From PGZG01 sp046292765 (GTDB taxonomy: Bacteria; Pseudomonadota; Gammaproteobacteria; Pseudomonadales; Alcanivoracaceae): DNA of 64,000 nt. This document shows positions 16,551-25,499 of the stretch, one piece after another. The notes beneath the pieces were generated by a model that ran no database searches, was not told where the DNA came from, and saw nothing but the letters and a program-made list of their open reading frames with translations. The position numbers and the translations under genes were made by a program. The stretch covers positions 124,001 through 188,000 of the forward strand of contig JBKBQA010000003.1 in NCBI GenBank assembly GCA_046292765.1. Direction: 5' to 3'. How positions within the stretch are numbered: position 1 is the first letter of the stretch; each line of letters opens with the position of its first letter.

Positions 16551-17375
16551 ATGACCATGACTCCCAGACTACGTGCCTTTCTCATTCATCTGCTTGCCAG
16601 CGTGCTGGTAATCTCGGTGGTATTGCTGCTGGTGTTCGTGTTCTGGTACCCGGCGCCACTGTTCACCTACGAGGGCGCCTGGCTACCGTTGCGTATTCTG
16701 ATCATGGTCGATCTGGTGGCCGGCCCGTTGTTGACGCTGGTGGTCTACAAGCCGGGCAAAAAGGGATTGCTGCTGGACATGATCCTGATTACAGCCCTGC
16801 AACTGGCGGCGCTGGGCTATGGCACCCATGCACTCTGGTCGCAGCGGCCGCTGGCGATGGTGTATGCGGTGGACGCCTGGTTTGTGGTCGGCGCCGGCGA
16901 CATCCGGGCGCGCGACATTGATCCAGCTATCTGGCAGGCGCGGCCGCTGGCGGGACCTCTGCCGGTGTTTGCCGAGCGTATCAGCGATCCGGATTATCTG
17001 CTCAAGGTGCTATTCGAAGGTGCCCCAGACATGCACCTGCTGCCGGCCCAGTACCGGCCGTTGCAGGACCATCTTCAGGTGTTGCGCCACCGCGCCACCG
17101 ACCTGCCCGCATTGGCACAGCACAGCGCGGCAACCCGTCAGGCCCTTGCCAGCGTGGATCCCGACCTGCTGGCGTCGTCACTGGCGCTGCCCCTGCACGG
17201 ACGGCTTCGTAGCGGCACCGTGCTGGTAGACCCGGACACAGGCTGGCCCAGGGCCTGGCTTGATCTTGATCTGGACGCCGAGTTGACCGAACGCAATCGT
17301 CAGCAACGGGAGCAGGAGCGGGATCTGCGTCAGGCGGGCGAGGATCAGCGTCGTGGCGCGTCGACGCCACCATGA
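16551..17375 (+). CDS. TfpX/TfpZ-family type IV pilin accessory protein
   Basis: The 274-residue protein has three hydrophobic segments in its first 115 residues (around FLIHLLASVLVISVVLLLVF, then MVDLVAGPLLTLVVYKPGKK and MILITALQLAALGYG) and a periplasmic C-terminal part. The signature FWYPAPLF...VDLVAGPLLTLVVYKPGKK is characteristic of TfpX/TfpZ, inner-membrane proteins encoded beside pilins in Acinetobacter and Moraxella that help pilin assembly. No pilin gene lies here, so it is an orphan. The start could be either ATG at 16551 or 16557; no strong ribosome site distinguishes them. Confidence 0.8.
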   Translation: MTMTPRLRAFLIHLLASVLVISVVLLLVFVFWYPAPLFTYEGAWLPLRILIMVDLVAGPLLTLVVYKPGKKGLLLDMILITALQLAALGYGTHALWSQRPLAMVYAVDAWFVVGAGDIRARDIDPAIWQARPLAGPLPVFAERISDPDYLLKVLFEGAPDMHLLPAQYRPLQDHLQVLRHRATDLPALAQHSAATRQALASVDPDLLASSLALPLHGRLRSGTVLVDPDTGWPRAWLDLDLDAELTERNRQQREQERDLRQAGEDQRRGASTPP

Positions 17376-17417
17376 CGGCACCGGTGTCACCCTCGCTTCC
17401 CCGCATGGAGATCGAAC

Positions 17418-18050
17418 ATGAAACTGAACCGGCCTGATCTGGATGCCCTGCCCGATCGTCAACGGGCCGCCCTCATCAACTGCCTTTCGGGGTACAAGAG
17501 CGCCAACCTGATTGGTACGGTCAGCCGTACCGGCCAGAGCAACCTCGCCATTGTCAGTTCGGTGGTTCATCTTGGCGCCAATCCGCCGCTGCTGGCCTTT
17601 ATCAACCGTCCGCCATCAGTGGACAGGCACACCCTGGAGTACCTGACGGACACCGGCTACTTCACCATCAACCATGTCCACGCCGACATGGTCGAGGCGG
17701 CACATCAGACCTCGGCGCGTTATGAGCGTGACGTATCAGAGTTCGCTGCCGTCGGCCTGACGGCCGAGTTCGGCAGCCTCCATCCCGCCCCTTACGTCGC
17801 GGAAAGCCGATTGCGTATTGGCCTCGCGGTACGTGAAACGCGGCCCATCGAGTTGAATGGCACCGTGATGGTGATCGGTGAAATCATTGAAATCCTGATG
17901 CCCGATGACGCACTGCGCGAAGACGGCTTTGTCGACCTTGCCCGGATGGATACGGTGACGATCGGAGGTCTGGACGGGTATTACCGGGTGGCGCCGCTGG
18001 TACGACTTGGCTATGCCAAACCGGACCGGCCGCCCAGCAAGCTCAGCTGA
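17418..18050 (+). CDS. Flavin reductase-like (FMN-binding split barrel) protein
   Basis: This 210-residue protein matches the flavin-reductase-like domain family (DIM6/NTAB type): AIVSSVVHLGANPPLLAFI, the RHTLEYLTDTGYFTINHVHA stretch and the C-terminal GGLDGYYR. Such proteins bind FMN and either reduce flavin for a partner monooxygenase or act as oxidoreductases. The convergent neighbour is an FAD monooxygenase, but that enzyme class reduces its own flavin, so partnership is doubtful. The last 8 nt overlap the convergent gene. Confidence 0.85.
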   Translation: MKLNRPDLDALPDRQRAALINCLSGYKSANLIGTVSRTGQSNLAIVSSVVHLGANPPLLAFINRPPSVDRHTLEYLTDTGYFTINHVHADMVEAAHQTSARYERDVSEFAAVGLTAEFGSLHPAPYVAESRLRIGLAVRETRPIELNGTVMVIGEIIEILMPDDALREDGFVDLARMDTVTIGGLDGYYRVAPLVRLGYAKPDRPPSKLS

Positions 18051-19263
18051 CCGAGTCCGGCGGCGTGACAGGAGGCTCCTCGGCCTGCCAGTCGTAGATC
18101 CATTGCACCCGGCGCGCCGCCGCCATAGGACTCAGCGCAGACAACACCCGTGCCACGCCATCCCGGCCAGCGCGCATCACCGGCGAGCGGTGGTGGAACA
18201 GCGTCATGTTGTCTCGCGCCAGCTGCTGCACCCGAGCACAACGCGCCGCCCGCAGCGACTGATACCGCGCTCCAGCCTGTTCACTGTGGCTGGCGAGACA
18301 ATCCGCCAATACCCAGGCATCCTCGATCGCCATCGCCGCCCCTTGCGCCAGAAAGGGCAGCATCGGATGGGCTGCATCGCCGAGCAACAGGATCCGGTCC
18401 CGGTGCCAGTCGTTGAGGGGATCGCGATCGAACAACGCCCAGCGATAGCAGGTCTTCGGGTCGGCATGGGACAGCAGCTCGAACAGTGCCGGGTCCCAGG
18501 CGGCGAAATCGTATAACAGGTCGCGCAGTGACGCCGGGGCATTCCAGGATTCTTCACGCCAGTCATCCTGCTCGCGGACGGCAACAAAATTGACCAGATC
18601 ACCGCCACGCAAATAGTAGGCCACCACATGCCCGCCCGGTCCCATCCAGATATTCGCCCAGCGTGGCGGCAGCAGTGATTCCGGAACATCACCGCGGTGC
18701 AGCAATCCGCGCCAGGCCACATTGCCGGTAAAGCGCGGTGGCTGATTATTGCGAACCACATAGTCGCGGCAGCGAGAGTGAATGCCGTCGGCACCGACAA
18801 TCCAGTCGGCACTCAGGGAGCCGCCGTGGCGAATCATGACGGTGGCGCCACCGTTGTCACAAACAATGGCTTCCACCTGCTGCCCCATGTGCAGACAATT
18901 GGCGTCGTTGGCCAGCACCGCCTCAAGCAGCACCTGCTGCAGATCAGCCCGGTGGATATGCAGGTAAGGGGAATGGAAGTCGAGCTTGGCAAACGGCACA
19001 CGGGCGATGGAGCGACCGGATTTCCAGTGCAGACTGTGAATGCCCTCCGGCAGAAAACCACACGCCAGCAGTCTCTCCTCAAGGCCAAGACGCTTCAGCA
19101 CCGACATACCATTCGGGCTCAACTGCAACCCGGCACCGATCTCCTTCAGAGTAGGGGCCTGCTCCAGAATGCGCGGGCGAAAGCCCCGCTGCTGTAACGC
19201 CAGCGCACAGGTCAGGCCGCCGATGCCGGCGCCGACAATAATGACTGGAGGAGAGGTTCCCAC
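18043..19263 (-). CDS. FAD-dependent aromatic-ring monooxygenase (salicylate hydroxylase-like)
   Basis: This 406-residue class A flavoprotein hydroxylase has all three family motifs: GAGIGGLTCALAL for ADP binding, the DG motif in DWIVGADGIHSRCRDYV, and the GD motif in LLLGDAAHPMLPFLAQGAA. The sequence resembles salicylate 1-hydroxylase and 3-hydroxybenzoate 6-hydroxylase, which use NADH and O2, but the substrate cannot be decided. No aromatic-ring-cleavage genes are nearby except the FAH-family gene 10 kb away. Confidence 0.88.
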   Translation of the reverse strand: MGTSPPVIIVGAGIGGLTCALALQQRGFRPRILEQAPTLKEIGAGLQLSPNGMSVLKRLGLEERLLACGFLPEGIHSLHWKSGRSIARVPFAKLDFHSPYLHIHRADLQQVLLEAVLANDANCLHMGQQVEAIVCDNGGATVMIRHGGSLSADWIVGADGIHSRCRDYVVRNNQPPRFTGNVAWRGLLHRGDVPESLLPPRWANIWMGPGGHVVAYYLRGGDLVNFVAVREQDDWREESWNAPASLRDLLYDFAAWDPALFELLSHADPKTCYRWALFDRDPLNDWHRDRILLLGDAAHPMLPFLAQGAAMAIEDAWVLADCLASHSEQAGARYQSLRAARCARVQQLARDNMTLFHHRSPVMRAGRDGVARVLSALSPMAAARRVQWIYDWQAEEPPVTPPDSVS

Positions 19264-19454
19264 TGCAGCAAACTCCCGGGGGCGATACAGTATTTATACG
19301 CCATCGCAGAGCGAAGGTAACCTGTCGAGCCGCGTCGCGCTACCTGCGAAATTCGCCCCATAATGAGGGGCGCTTCCAGCCGTTTTGCTGGCGGTAGTAA
19401 TCAAGCCCTCGCCATTGAAGCGATGTGTACGGTGTCGCGTTGCCGACAGCAGAA

Positions 19455-19480
19455 ACAAAAAGGCCGGCAATGCCGGCCTT
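19455..19480 (-). terminator. Terminator of the tkt-epd-pgk-fba operon
   Basis: AAGGCCGGCA (19460-19469) pairs with TGCCGGCCTT (19471-19480); on the minus strand the stem is followed by TTTTTGTTT. It lies 11 nt after the fba stop. Confidence 0.9.
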
Positions 19481-19490
19481 GTCGCAAAGA

Positions 19491-20555
19491 CTACTTTACC
19501 CGCGGATCCAGTTCGCCCTTGCTGTAGCGGCCGGTCATGGCATCCAGTGACAGCACCTTGATCTTGCTGGCCTGGCCAGCGGTACCGAAGGCTTCGTATC
19601 GGGCCAGACAGATTTCTTTCATCGCTTTGGTGGCCACCGCCAGATATTTGCGTGGATCGAACTCGGTTTTGTTCTGGGCGAGGAAGCGACGGATGGCGCC
19701 GGTCGAGGCCAGACGCAGGTCGGTGTCGATATTCACCTTGCGCACGCCGTGCTTGATGCCCTGAACGATCTCTTCCACCGGCACGCCGTAGGTCTCGCCG
19801 ATTTCTCCGCCGAATTCGTTGATGACTTTCAGCCATTCCTGCGGTACCGACGAGGAGCCGTGCATTACCAGATGCGTGTCGGGAATACGGGCGTTGATGG
19901 CCTTGATGCGATCCATGGCAAGAATATCGCCGGTCGGCGGACGGCTGAACTTGTAGGCGCCGTGGCTGGTGCCGATGGCAATTGCCAGTGCGTCCACCTT
20001 GGTCTTCTTGACGAAATCGGCAGCCTCTTCCGGATCGGTCAGCAACTGGCTGTGGTCAAGCACGCCTTCGGCGCCGACGCCGTCTTCTTCACCGGCGGTG
20101 CCGGTTTCCAGTGAGCCCAGGCAACCGAGCTCGCCCTCTACCGAGACGCCACAGGCGTGGGCAAAATCGACCACGGTGCGAGTCACGCGGACGTTGTAGT
20201 CGTAATCGGTTGGCGTCTTGCCGTCTTCGCCGAGCGAGCCGTCCATCATCACCGAAGAAAATCCGAGCTGGATCGAGCGTTGGCAAATCGCCGGGCTGGT
20301 ACCGTGATCCTGATGCATCACCACCGGGATATGCGGGAATTCTTCAATCGCCGCCAGAATCAGATGGCGCAGAAACGGCGCGCCGGCATATTTGCGAGCG
20401 CCGGCACTGGCTTGCACGATCACGGGGGAATCGGTCTGATCCGCCGCTTCCATGATGGCGCGCATCTGCTCCAGATTGTTGACGTTGAAAGCCGGCACGC
20501 CGTAGCCGAATTCGGCGGCGTGGTCGAGCAGTTGACGCATGCTGATCAGTGCCAT
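19491..20555 (-). CDS. fba: Fructose-bisphosphate aldolase, class II
   Basis: This zinc-dependent aldolase interconverts fructose-1,6-bisphosphate with two triose phosphates in glycolysis and gluconeogenesis. The 354-residue protein has the zinc and substrate signatures VVMHQDHGTS, SVEGELGCLGSLETG, AIGTSHGAYKF, MHGSSSVPQEW and the end motif KVNIDTDLR. Length and motifs match the Calvin-cycle/pseudomonad-type class II enzyme. It is the last gene of an operon with pgk 12 nt upstream. In a bacterium growing on alkanes the gluconeogenic direction should dominate. Confidence 0.96.
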   Translation of the reverse strand: MALISMRQLLDHAAEFGYGVPAFNVNNLEQMRAIMEAADQTDSPVIVQASAGARKYAGAPFLRHLILAAIEEFPHIPVVMHQDHGTSPAICQRSIQLGFSSVMMDGSLGEDGKTPTDYDYNVRVTRTVVDFAHACGVSVEGELGCLGSLETGTAGEEDGVGAEGVLDHSQLLTDPEEAADFVKKTKVDALAIAIGTSHGAYKFSRPPTGDILAMDRIKAINARIPDTHLVMHGSSSVPQEWLKVINEFGGEIGETYGVPVEEIVQGIKHGVRKVNIDTDLRLASTGAIRRFLAQNKTEFDPRKYLAVATKAMKEICLARYEAFGTAGQASKIKVLSLDAMTGRYSKGELDPRVK

Positions 20556-20567
20556 GACAAGGCTCCC

Positions 20568-21728
20568 TTATTGACCGCGTGTTTCAAGAATGGCCACCGC
20601 CGGCAGTACCTTGCCCTCAAGGAATTCGAGGAAGGCGCCGCCGCCGGTGGAGATATAAGACACTTTATCGCTGATACCGTACTTGTCTACTGCTGCCAGC
20701 GTGTCACCACCGCCGGCAATCGAGAAGGCATCACTGTCGGCAATGGCTTCAGCCAGCTCGCGGGTGCCGTTACCGAACTGATCGAACTCGAACACGCCAA
20801 CCGGGCCATTCCAGACAATGGTGCGGGCCTCTTTCATCAGCGCGGCAAATACGTGAGCGGTTTTCGGGCCGACGTCGAGAATCATGTCATCCTCGGCCAC
20901 GTCGTCAACGCCCTTGACGGTGGCGACAGCATTAGCGGCAAACTCTTTGGCAACGACCACATCCACCGGCAGCGGAATCTGCACCTTGGTGGCAATGCGT
21001 TTGGCTGATTCAAGCAAATCGGGCTCATACAGAGACTTGCCCACCGGCTTGCCTGCGGCAGCGAGAAAGGTGTTGGCAATGCCGCCGCCTACGATCAGCT
21101 GATCAACCTTGTCGGCCAGCGATTCGAGCAGCTCCAGTTTGGTCGACACCTTCGAGCCGGCAACAATCGCCACCAGCGGCTTCTCAGGCTTGTCGAGAGC
21201 GCGACCGAGTGCATCCAGCTCTTCAGACAACAGCGGGCCAGCGCAGGCAATCGGCGCAAACTTTGCCACACCGTGAGTAGAAGCCTGGGCGCGGTGCGCA
21301 GTGCCGAAAGCATCCATCACAAACACATCGCACAGCGCTGCGTACTGTTTGGACAGCCCTTCGTTATCTTTCTTCTCGCCCTTGTTGAAGCGAACGTTCT
21401 CAAACAGCACCACTTCGCCTTCAGCCACCTCAACACCGCCGAGGTAATCACGGATCAGGCGCACTTCGCGGCCGAGCAGTTTGCCAAGGTGATCGGCCAC
21501 CGGCCGCAGCGAGGCGTCATCATCAAACACGCCCTCTTCCGGACGACCCAGATGCGACATCAGCATCACCCGGGCGCCGGCTTCCATAGCGTGACGAATG
21601 GTCGGCAGCGAAGCCTGAATACGGATATCCGAGGTCACACGACCGTCTTTCACCGGCACGTTCAGATCCTCACGAATCAGGACACGCTTGCCCTTCAGGT
21701 CCAGATCAGTCATCCGCAGGATGGTCAT
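20568..21728 (-). CDS. pgk: Phosphoglycerate kinase
   Basis: The enzyme exchanges phosphate between 1,3-bisphosphoglycerate and ADP. The 386-residue sequence has the N-terminal substrate motif LIREDLNVPVKDGRV, RVMLMSHLGRPEEG, ENVRFNKGE, the central ALDKPEKPLVAIVAGSKVSTK and the ADP-binding C-terminal loop SIAGGGDTLAAVDKYG followed by STGGGAFLEFLEG. The usual length is 385-390. It lies 13 nt after epd and 12 nt before fba in one minus-strand operon. Confidence 0.97.
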   Translation of the reverse strand: MTILRMTDLDLKGKRVLIREDLNVPVKDGRVTSDIRIQASLPTIRHAMEAGARVMLMSHLGRPEEGVFDDDASLRPVADHLGKLLGREVRLIRDYLGGVEVAEGEVVLFENVRFNKGEKKDNEGLSKQYAALCDVFVMDAFGTAHRAQASTHGVAKFAPIACAGPLLSEELDALGRALDKPEKPLVAIVAGSKVSTKLELLESLADKVDQLIVGGGIANTFLAAAGKPVGKSLYEPDLLESAKRIATKVQIPLPVDVVVAKEFAANAVATVKGVDDVAEDDMILDVGPKTAHVFAALMKEARTIVWNGPVGVFEFDQFGNGTRELAEAIADSDAFSIAGGGDTLAAVDKYGISDKVSYISTGGGAFLEFLEGKVLPAVAILETRGQ

Positions 21729-21741
21729 GGTGTGTCCTCAA

Positions 21742-22770
21742 TTACGAATCATGTGATGTGTGGTTGTTATGCGCCAGCCAGTCGACCAGATCCAGCAGCC
21801 GGTTGGCATAGCCCCATTCGTTGTCATACCAGGCGACGATATGCACAAGATCGCCCTGAATTCGTGTTTGCGTTGCATCGTAAATCGCCGACTCCGGGCG
21901 ATGATTAAAATCGCTGCTCACCAGTTGTTCGGTGTTGTAGCCAAATAAGTCGGGGTCGGTCTCGCTAGCGTGTTCGAACAGGCGGTTAATTTCCGCCACC
22001 GTCGGAGTGCGGCGCAGCGCCAGCGTAAGATCGACCATCGCCACATTCAATGTTGGCACCCGGATTGAATCACCACTGATCCGGCCTGCCAGTTGCGGCA
22101 GCACCTTCTGCACCGCACCAATTGCGCTGGACGTGGTGGGCACGATGTTCTGCGCTGCCGCCCTGCCCCGGCGTGGATCGCGGTGCACGTGATCGAGCAG
22201 ACTCTGATCCGAGGTATAAGCATGGACCTCTTTCATCAGCACCTGTTCCACACCGTATTCACGATCAAGCAGCGCCAGCAGCGGCGCAATGCACTGGGTG
22301 GTGCAGGAAGTCGCCGACAGCACCCGATCTTCATTGCCGAGCTGATCGTGGTTAACGCCCCACACCATCAGTGCATCGGCATGATCAAACGGCACCGCGC
22401 CAATCATCACCCGCTTTGCGCCGGCGATCAGGTGCTCGCCGGCGGCCTTGTGGCTGCGGAATTCGCCGGTGCATTCCAGCACCAGATCCACGCCCATTTC
22501 CTGCCACGGCAGCCGGGCCGGATCTTTCTCGTGCAACAACTGCGGGGCATGGTTGCCCACCCGCAAACGACCGTTGACCAGCTCCACCTGCTCCAGAAAC
22601 ATGCCGTGGGCGGTGTCGTATCTTGTCAGATACAGCAGATCTTCCGCAGAGCCCAGATCATTGATGGCCACCAGCGCGAACGGCGCGCTCCAGCCGCTCG
22701 CTTCACGCTCCACCAGCGCGCGAACAAAGGAGCGACCAATGCGGCCATAGCCATTCAGGGCGATTTTCAC
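21742..22770 (-). CDS. epd: D-erythrose-4-phosphate / glyceraldehyde-3-phosphate dehydrogenase family enzyme
   Basis: This 342-residue enzyme has the NAD-binding start IALNGYGRIGRSFVRAL and resembles Epd more than GapA: LPWQEMGVDLVLECTG, AAAQNIVP, SSDFNHRPESAIYDATQT and WYDNEWGYANR. Its position between tkt and pgk is also that of epd in E. coli and pseudomonads. Epd oxidises erythrose-4-phosphate for pyridoxal phosphate synthesis. The catalytic cysteine is present but the following Asn of the classic SCTTNC motif is Gln here (ATSCTTQCIAP). It starts 1 nt after the tkt stop. Confidence 0.88.
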   Translation of the reverse strand: MKIALNGYGRIGRSFVRALVEREASGWSAPFALVAINDLGSAEDLLYLTRYDTAHGMFLEQVELVNGRLRVGNHAPQLLHEKDPARLPWQEMGVDLVLECTGEFRSHKAAGEHLIAGAKRVMIGAVPFDHADALMVWGVNHDQLGNEDRVLSATSCTTQCIAPLLALLDREYGVEQVLMKEVHAYTSDQSLLDHVHRDPRRGRAAAQNIVPTTSSAIGAVQKVLPQLAGRISGDSIRVPTLNVAMVDLTLALRRTPTVAEINRLFEHASETDPDLFGYNTEQLVSSDFNHRPESAIYDATQTRIQGDLVHIVAWYDNEWGYANRLLDLVDWLAHNNHTSHDS

Positions 22771-22771
22771 G

Positions 22772-24778
22772 TCAGATCAGTTCCTCGACCGCGCTCACCA
22801 CCGCATCAGTGGTGATGCCGAAATGCTTGAACAACGCACCGGCCGGTGCCGACGCACCGAAGCTGGACATGCCAACAATGCGGCCGTCGAAACCAACAAA
22901 GCGATACCAGTAATCCTTGATGCCCGCTTCTACTGCAACACGACTGCGCACCGCCGGCGGCAGCACGGCGTCTTGCCAGGCGGGATCCTGAGCGAGGAAC
23001 TCTTCTACACAAGGCATCGACACCACACGAATGTTCTTGCCTGCGGCGCCCAGTTTTTCCGCTGCGGCCATGGCCAGTTCCACTTCCGAACCGGTGGCAA
23101 TAATGATTGCCTCCGGGGTGCCAGTGCCGGTTTGCTTGAGCACATAACCGCCGCGCGCGACATCAGCCACTTGCTGGGCGTCACGGCTCATGCAGGGCAG
23201 GTTCTGGCGGCTGAATACCAGCGCCGACGGACCGTTCTTGCGCAGGATCGCTTGCTTCCATGACACCGCCGATTCCACCGTGTCACAGGGGCGCCAGGTG
23301 CGCATGTTCGGCGTCATCCGCAGACTGGCCAGCTGTTCGATGGGCTGGTGAGTCGGGCCATCTTCACCCAGGCCAATCGAATCGTGGGTGTACACCAGAA
23401 TATTCGGCTGACCCATCAGCGCCGCCATCCGCACCGCGTTGCGCGCGTATTCCATAAATACCAGGAAGGTGCCGCCGTAGGGACGCAGGCCGCCGTGCAG
23501 CACCATGCCATTCATGATCGCGGTCATGGCGAATTCGCGCACGCCGTAGTGAATGTAATTGCCGTTGGCGTCGTCGCCAGTAATCGACTTGCAACCTTTC
23601 CAGACCGTGTTGTTGGAGCCGCCCAGATCCGCCGAGCCGCCGGTCAGTTCTGGCAGCAGCGGGCCGAACGCATCCAGCGCGTTCTGGCTGGCCTTGCGGG
23701 TGGCGATCTTGTCCATCTTCTCCTGACAGGCGCTAACAAAGGCATCCGCCTTGGCCGCAAAATCTGCCGGCAACTCACCCGCCAGACGACGGCGCAGTTC
23801 GGCGCCCTTGGCGGCAAACTTCGCCTGGTAGGCATCCATCAGCTTGTTCCACTCGGCCTCGGCAGCGTCGCCGGCGTCGCGGGCATCCCACTCTTCATAG
23901 ATGTCGGCAGGCACTTCGAACGGGCCGTATTTCCAGCCCAGAGCTTCACGGGCCAGAGCGATTTCATCGGCGCCCAGCGGCGCCCCGTGACACTCTTCCT
24001 TGCCCTGCTTGTTCGGGCTGCCAAAACCAATCACGGTGCGGCAGCAAATCAGCGTCGGTTGCTCGGTGTTGGCGCGGGCAGTTTCCAGTGCCGTGCGGAT
24101 TTCTTCGGCGTCATGGCCATCCACATGCGGGATCACCTGCCAGCCGTAAGCACGGAAACGCTCCACCGTGTTATCGGTGAACCAGCCTTCCACCTCACCG
24201 TCGATAGAAATGCCGTTGTCGTCATAAAAGGCAATCAGCTTGCCCAGCTTCAGGGTGCCGGCCAGCGAGCAGGCTTCGTGGGAAATGCCCTCCATCATGC
24301 AGCCGTCGCCAAGGAAGCTGTAGGTGTAATGATCCACCACCGGAAAGCCTTCCTCATTGAACTGCGCCGCCAGCATTTTTTCCGCGATCGCCATGCCCAC
24401 CGCATTGGCAATGCCTTGGCCGAGCGGGCCGGTGGTGGTTTCCACACCGGGGCACTCGTGAAACTCAGGGTGGCCGGCAGTCGGGCTGCCCAGCTGGCGG
24501 AAGTTTTTCAGATCATCGATGGTGAGCTTGTAGCCGGTAAGGTGCAGCAGTGAATACAGCAGCATGGAGCCGTGGCCGTTCGACAGCACAAAGCGGTCGC
24601 GGTTGGCCCACTGGGGGTTGTTCGGGTTATGCCGCAGAACGCCGCGCCACAGCACCTCGGCGATATCCGCCATGCCCATCGGCGCCCCCGGATGACCGGA
24701 ATTGGCCTGCTGAACGGCATCCATACTGAGCGCCCGGATGGCGTTGGCAAGTTCACGGGATCGGGTAACAGCGGTCAT
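22772..24778 (-). CDS. tkt: Transketolase
   Basis: This thiamine-diphosphate enzyme moves two-carbon units between sugar phosphates in the pentose-phosphate pathway. The 668-residue protein (E. coli TktA 663) has the start ANAIRALSMDAVQQANSGHPG, the ThDP motif LGDGCMMEGISHEA with FYDDNGISIDG, and the second-domain signature HDSIGLGEDGPTHQPIEQLA. The ATG at 24778 is preceded by AGGAGTTTTTG; a 40-residue upstream extension is low-complexity and is not real. It heads the tkt-epd-pgk-fba operon and borders the accessory island. Confidence 0.97.
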   Translation of the reverse strand: MTAVTRSRELANAIRALSMDAVQQANSGHPGAPMGMADIAEVLWRGVLRHNPNNPQWANRDRFVLSNGHGSMLLYSLLHLTGYKLTIDDLKNFRQLGSPTAGHPEFHECPGVETTTGPLGQGIANAVGMAIAEKMLAAQFNEEGFPVVDHYTYSFLGDGCMMEGISHEACSLAGTLKLGKLIAFYDDNGISIDGEVEGWFTDNTVERFRAYGWQVIPHVDGHDAEEIRTALETARANTEQPTLICCRTVIGFGSPNKQGKEECHGAPLGADEIALAREALGWKYGPFEVPADIYEEWDARDAGDAAEAEWNKLMDAYQAKFAAKGAELRRRLAGELPADFAAKADAFVSACQEKMDKIATRKASQNALDAFGPLLPELTGGSADLGGSNNTVWKGCKSITGDDANGNYIHYGVREFAMTAIMNGMVLHGGLRPYGGTFLVFMEYARNAVRMAALMGQPNILVYTHDSIGLGEDGPTHQPIEQLASLRMTPNMRTWRPCDTVESAVSWKQAILRKNGPSALVFSRQNLPCMSRDAQQVADVARGGYVLKQTGTGTPEAIIIATGSEVELAMAAAEKLGAAGKNIRVVSMPCVEEFLAQDPAWQDAVLPPAVRSRVAVEAGIKDYWYRFVGFDGRIVGMSSFGASAPAGALFKHFGITTDAVVSAVEELI

Positions 24779-24947
24779 CAAAAACTCCTGCTGGCTGGGC
24801 GGTCCCGGAGGGGGCCTGAAGTGGGGCGCTATTGTCGTTGATGGCGGGGTGTTGGGCAAACCCTGAGCAGGCCGAGGCAGAGGAAAATGTCTCTGCATCA
24901 GGGCATGGCCAAACCATGGCCTGGATATCGGCTTGTGGCCGGAGTCA
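24779..24947. other. tkt upstream region and left edge of the accessory island
   Basis: This stretch should hold the promoter of the minus-strand tkt operon. It changes at about 24950 from GC-rich sequence to AT-rich TATATA sequence belonging to the mobile mystery protein operator region. I see no attachment-site repeat or tRNA, so the exact island edge is uncertain. Confidence 0.4.
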
Positions 24948-24981
24948 AGTATCTATATATATGGACTTATTGTTTATAATG

Positions 24982-25000
24982 GACTATTTATATATAGACT
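24982..25000. promoter_or_regulatory. Operator-like palindrome 1 before the mobile mystery protein A gene
   Basis: GACTATTTATATATAGACT is a near-perfect inverted repeat and is closely related to the palindrome at 25014-25033. A weaker third relative (TATCTATATATATGGACTTA) lies near 24950-24969. These are likely binding sites for the HTH protein encoded directly downstream. Confidence 0.6.
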
Positions 25001-25013
25001 AATCGCTGTAACA

Positions 25014-25033
25014 GGTCTGTATATAAATAGACC
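25014..25033. promoter_or_regulatory. Operator-like palindrome 2 before the mobile mystery protein A gene
   Basis: GGTCTGTATATAAATAGACC is an inverted repeat with GGTCT/AGACC arms, ending 10 nt before the start codon. Its position over the ribosome-binding region suggests autorepression by the HTH protein. Confidence 0.6.
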
Positions 25034-25043
25034 AGAGGTCGAT

Positions 25044-25499
25044 ATGAAGATGAAAGACGTAGTTGTCTCACAAGCTCGAGACATCGCCAGCCAGAGCCTG
25101 TCCATCAATATCCCACGGCCGCCGAAGGGCTGGATATACACCCTGCGTACCGCGCTGGGCATGACCGGCGCTCAGTTGGGCGAGCGGCTGGGGGTAAAGA
25201 AGGGCCGGATATCGCAGATGGAAGCCATGGAAAGCCAGGGCCGGATTACCGTGCAACAGCTGGCCCGTGCCGCGGATGCGATGCAATGTGACCTTGTTAT
25301 AGCCTTTCGTCCTCGCCAGCCGGTCGACCAGATCGTCGCCCGGCAGGCCAGAAAAAAGGCGCTGGCTGTGGCATCAGAAACCCAGGCGCATATGGCGCTG
25401 GAAGCGCAGGCCCTGGACAAGCGCACCTTTGAGCGGGAAGTGGAGCGACTTGCGGAGGAGTTCCAGCGAACCCTGCCCGGCGACTTGTGGGATGAGTAA
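25044..25499 (+). CDS. Mobile mystery protein A (HTH regulator/antitoxin-like)
   Basis: This 151-residue protein matches the mobile mystery protein A family (TIGR02612), known mainly from plasmids and mobile regions and always paired with protein B. An XRE-type helix-turn-helix occupies about residues 30-85 (LRTALGMTGAQLGERLGVKK, GRISQMEAMESQGRITVQQL), with an alpha-helical tail rich in Ala/Glu/Arg. The ATG at 25044 follows AGAGGTC; the longer frame from 24933 runs through the operator repeats. The stop overlaps the start of protein B, as in toxin-antitoxin pairs. Confidence 0.88.
   Translation: MKMKDVVVSQARDIASQSLSINIPRPPKGWIYTLRTALGMTGAQLGERLGVKKGRISQMEAMESQGRITVQQLARAADAMQCDLVIAFRPRQPVDQIVARQARKKALAVASETQAHMALEAQALDKRTFEREVERLAEEFQRTLPGDLWDE

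Noticed and set aside
19294..19836. Minus-strand frame overlapping the 3' end of fba
   Set aside because: Out of frame with fba, crosses its terminator and has no recognisable domain.
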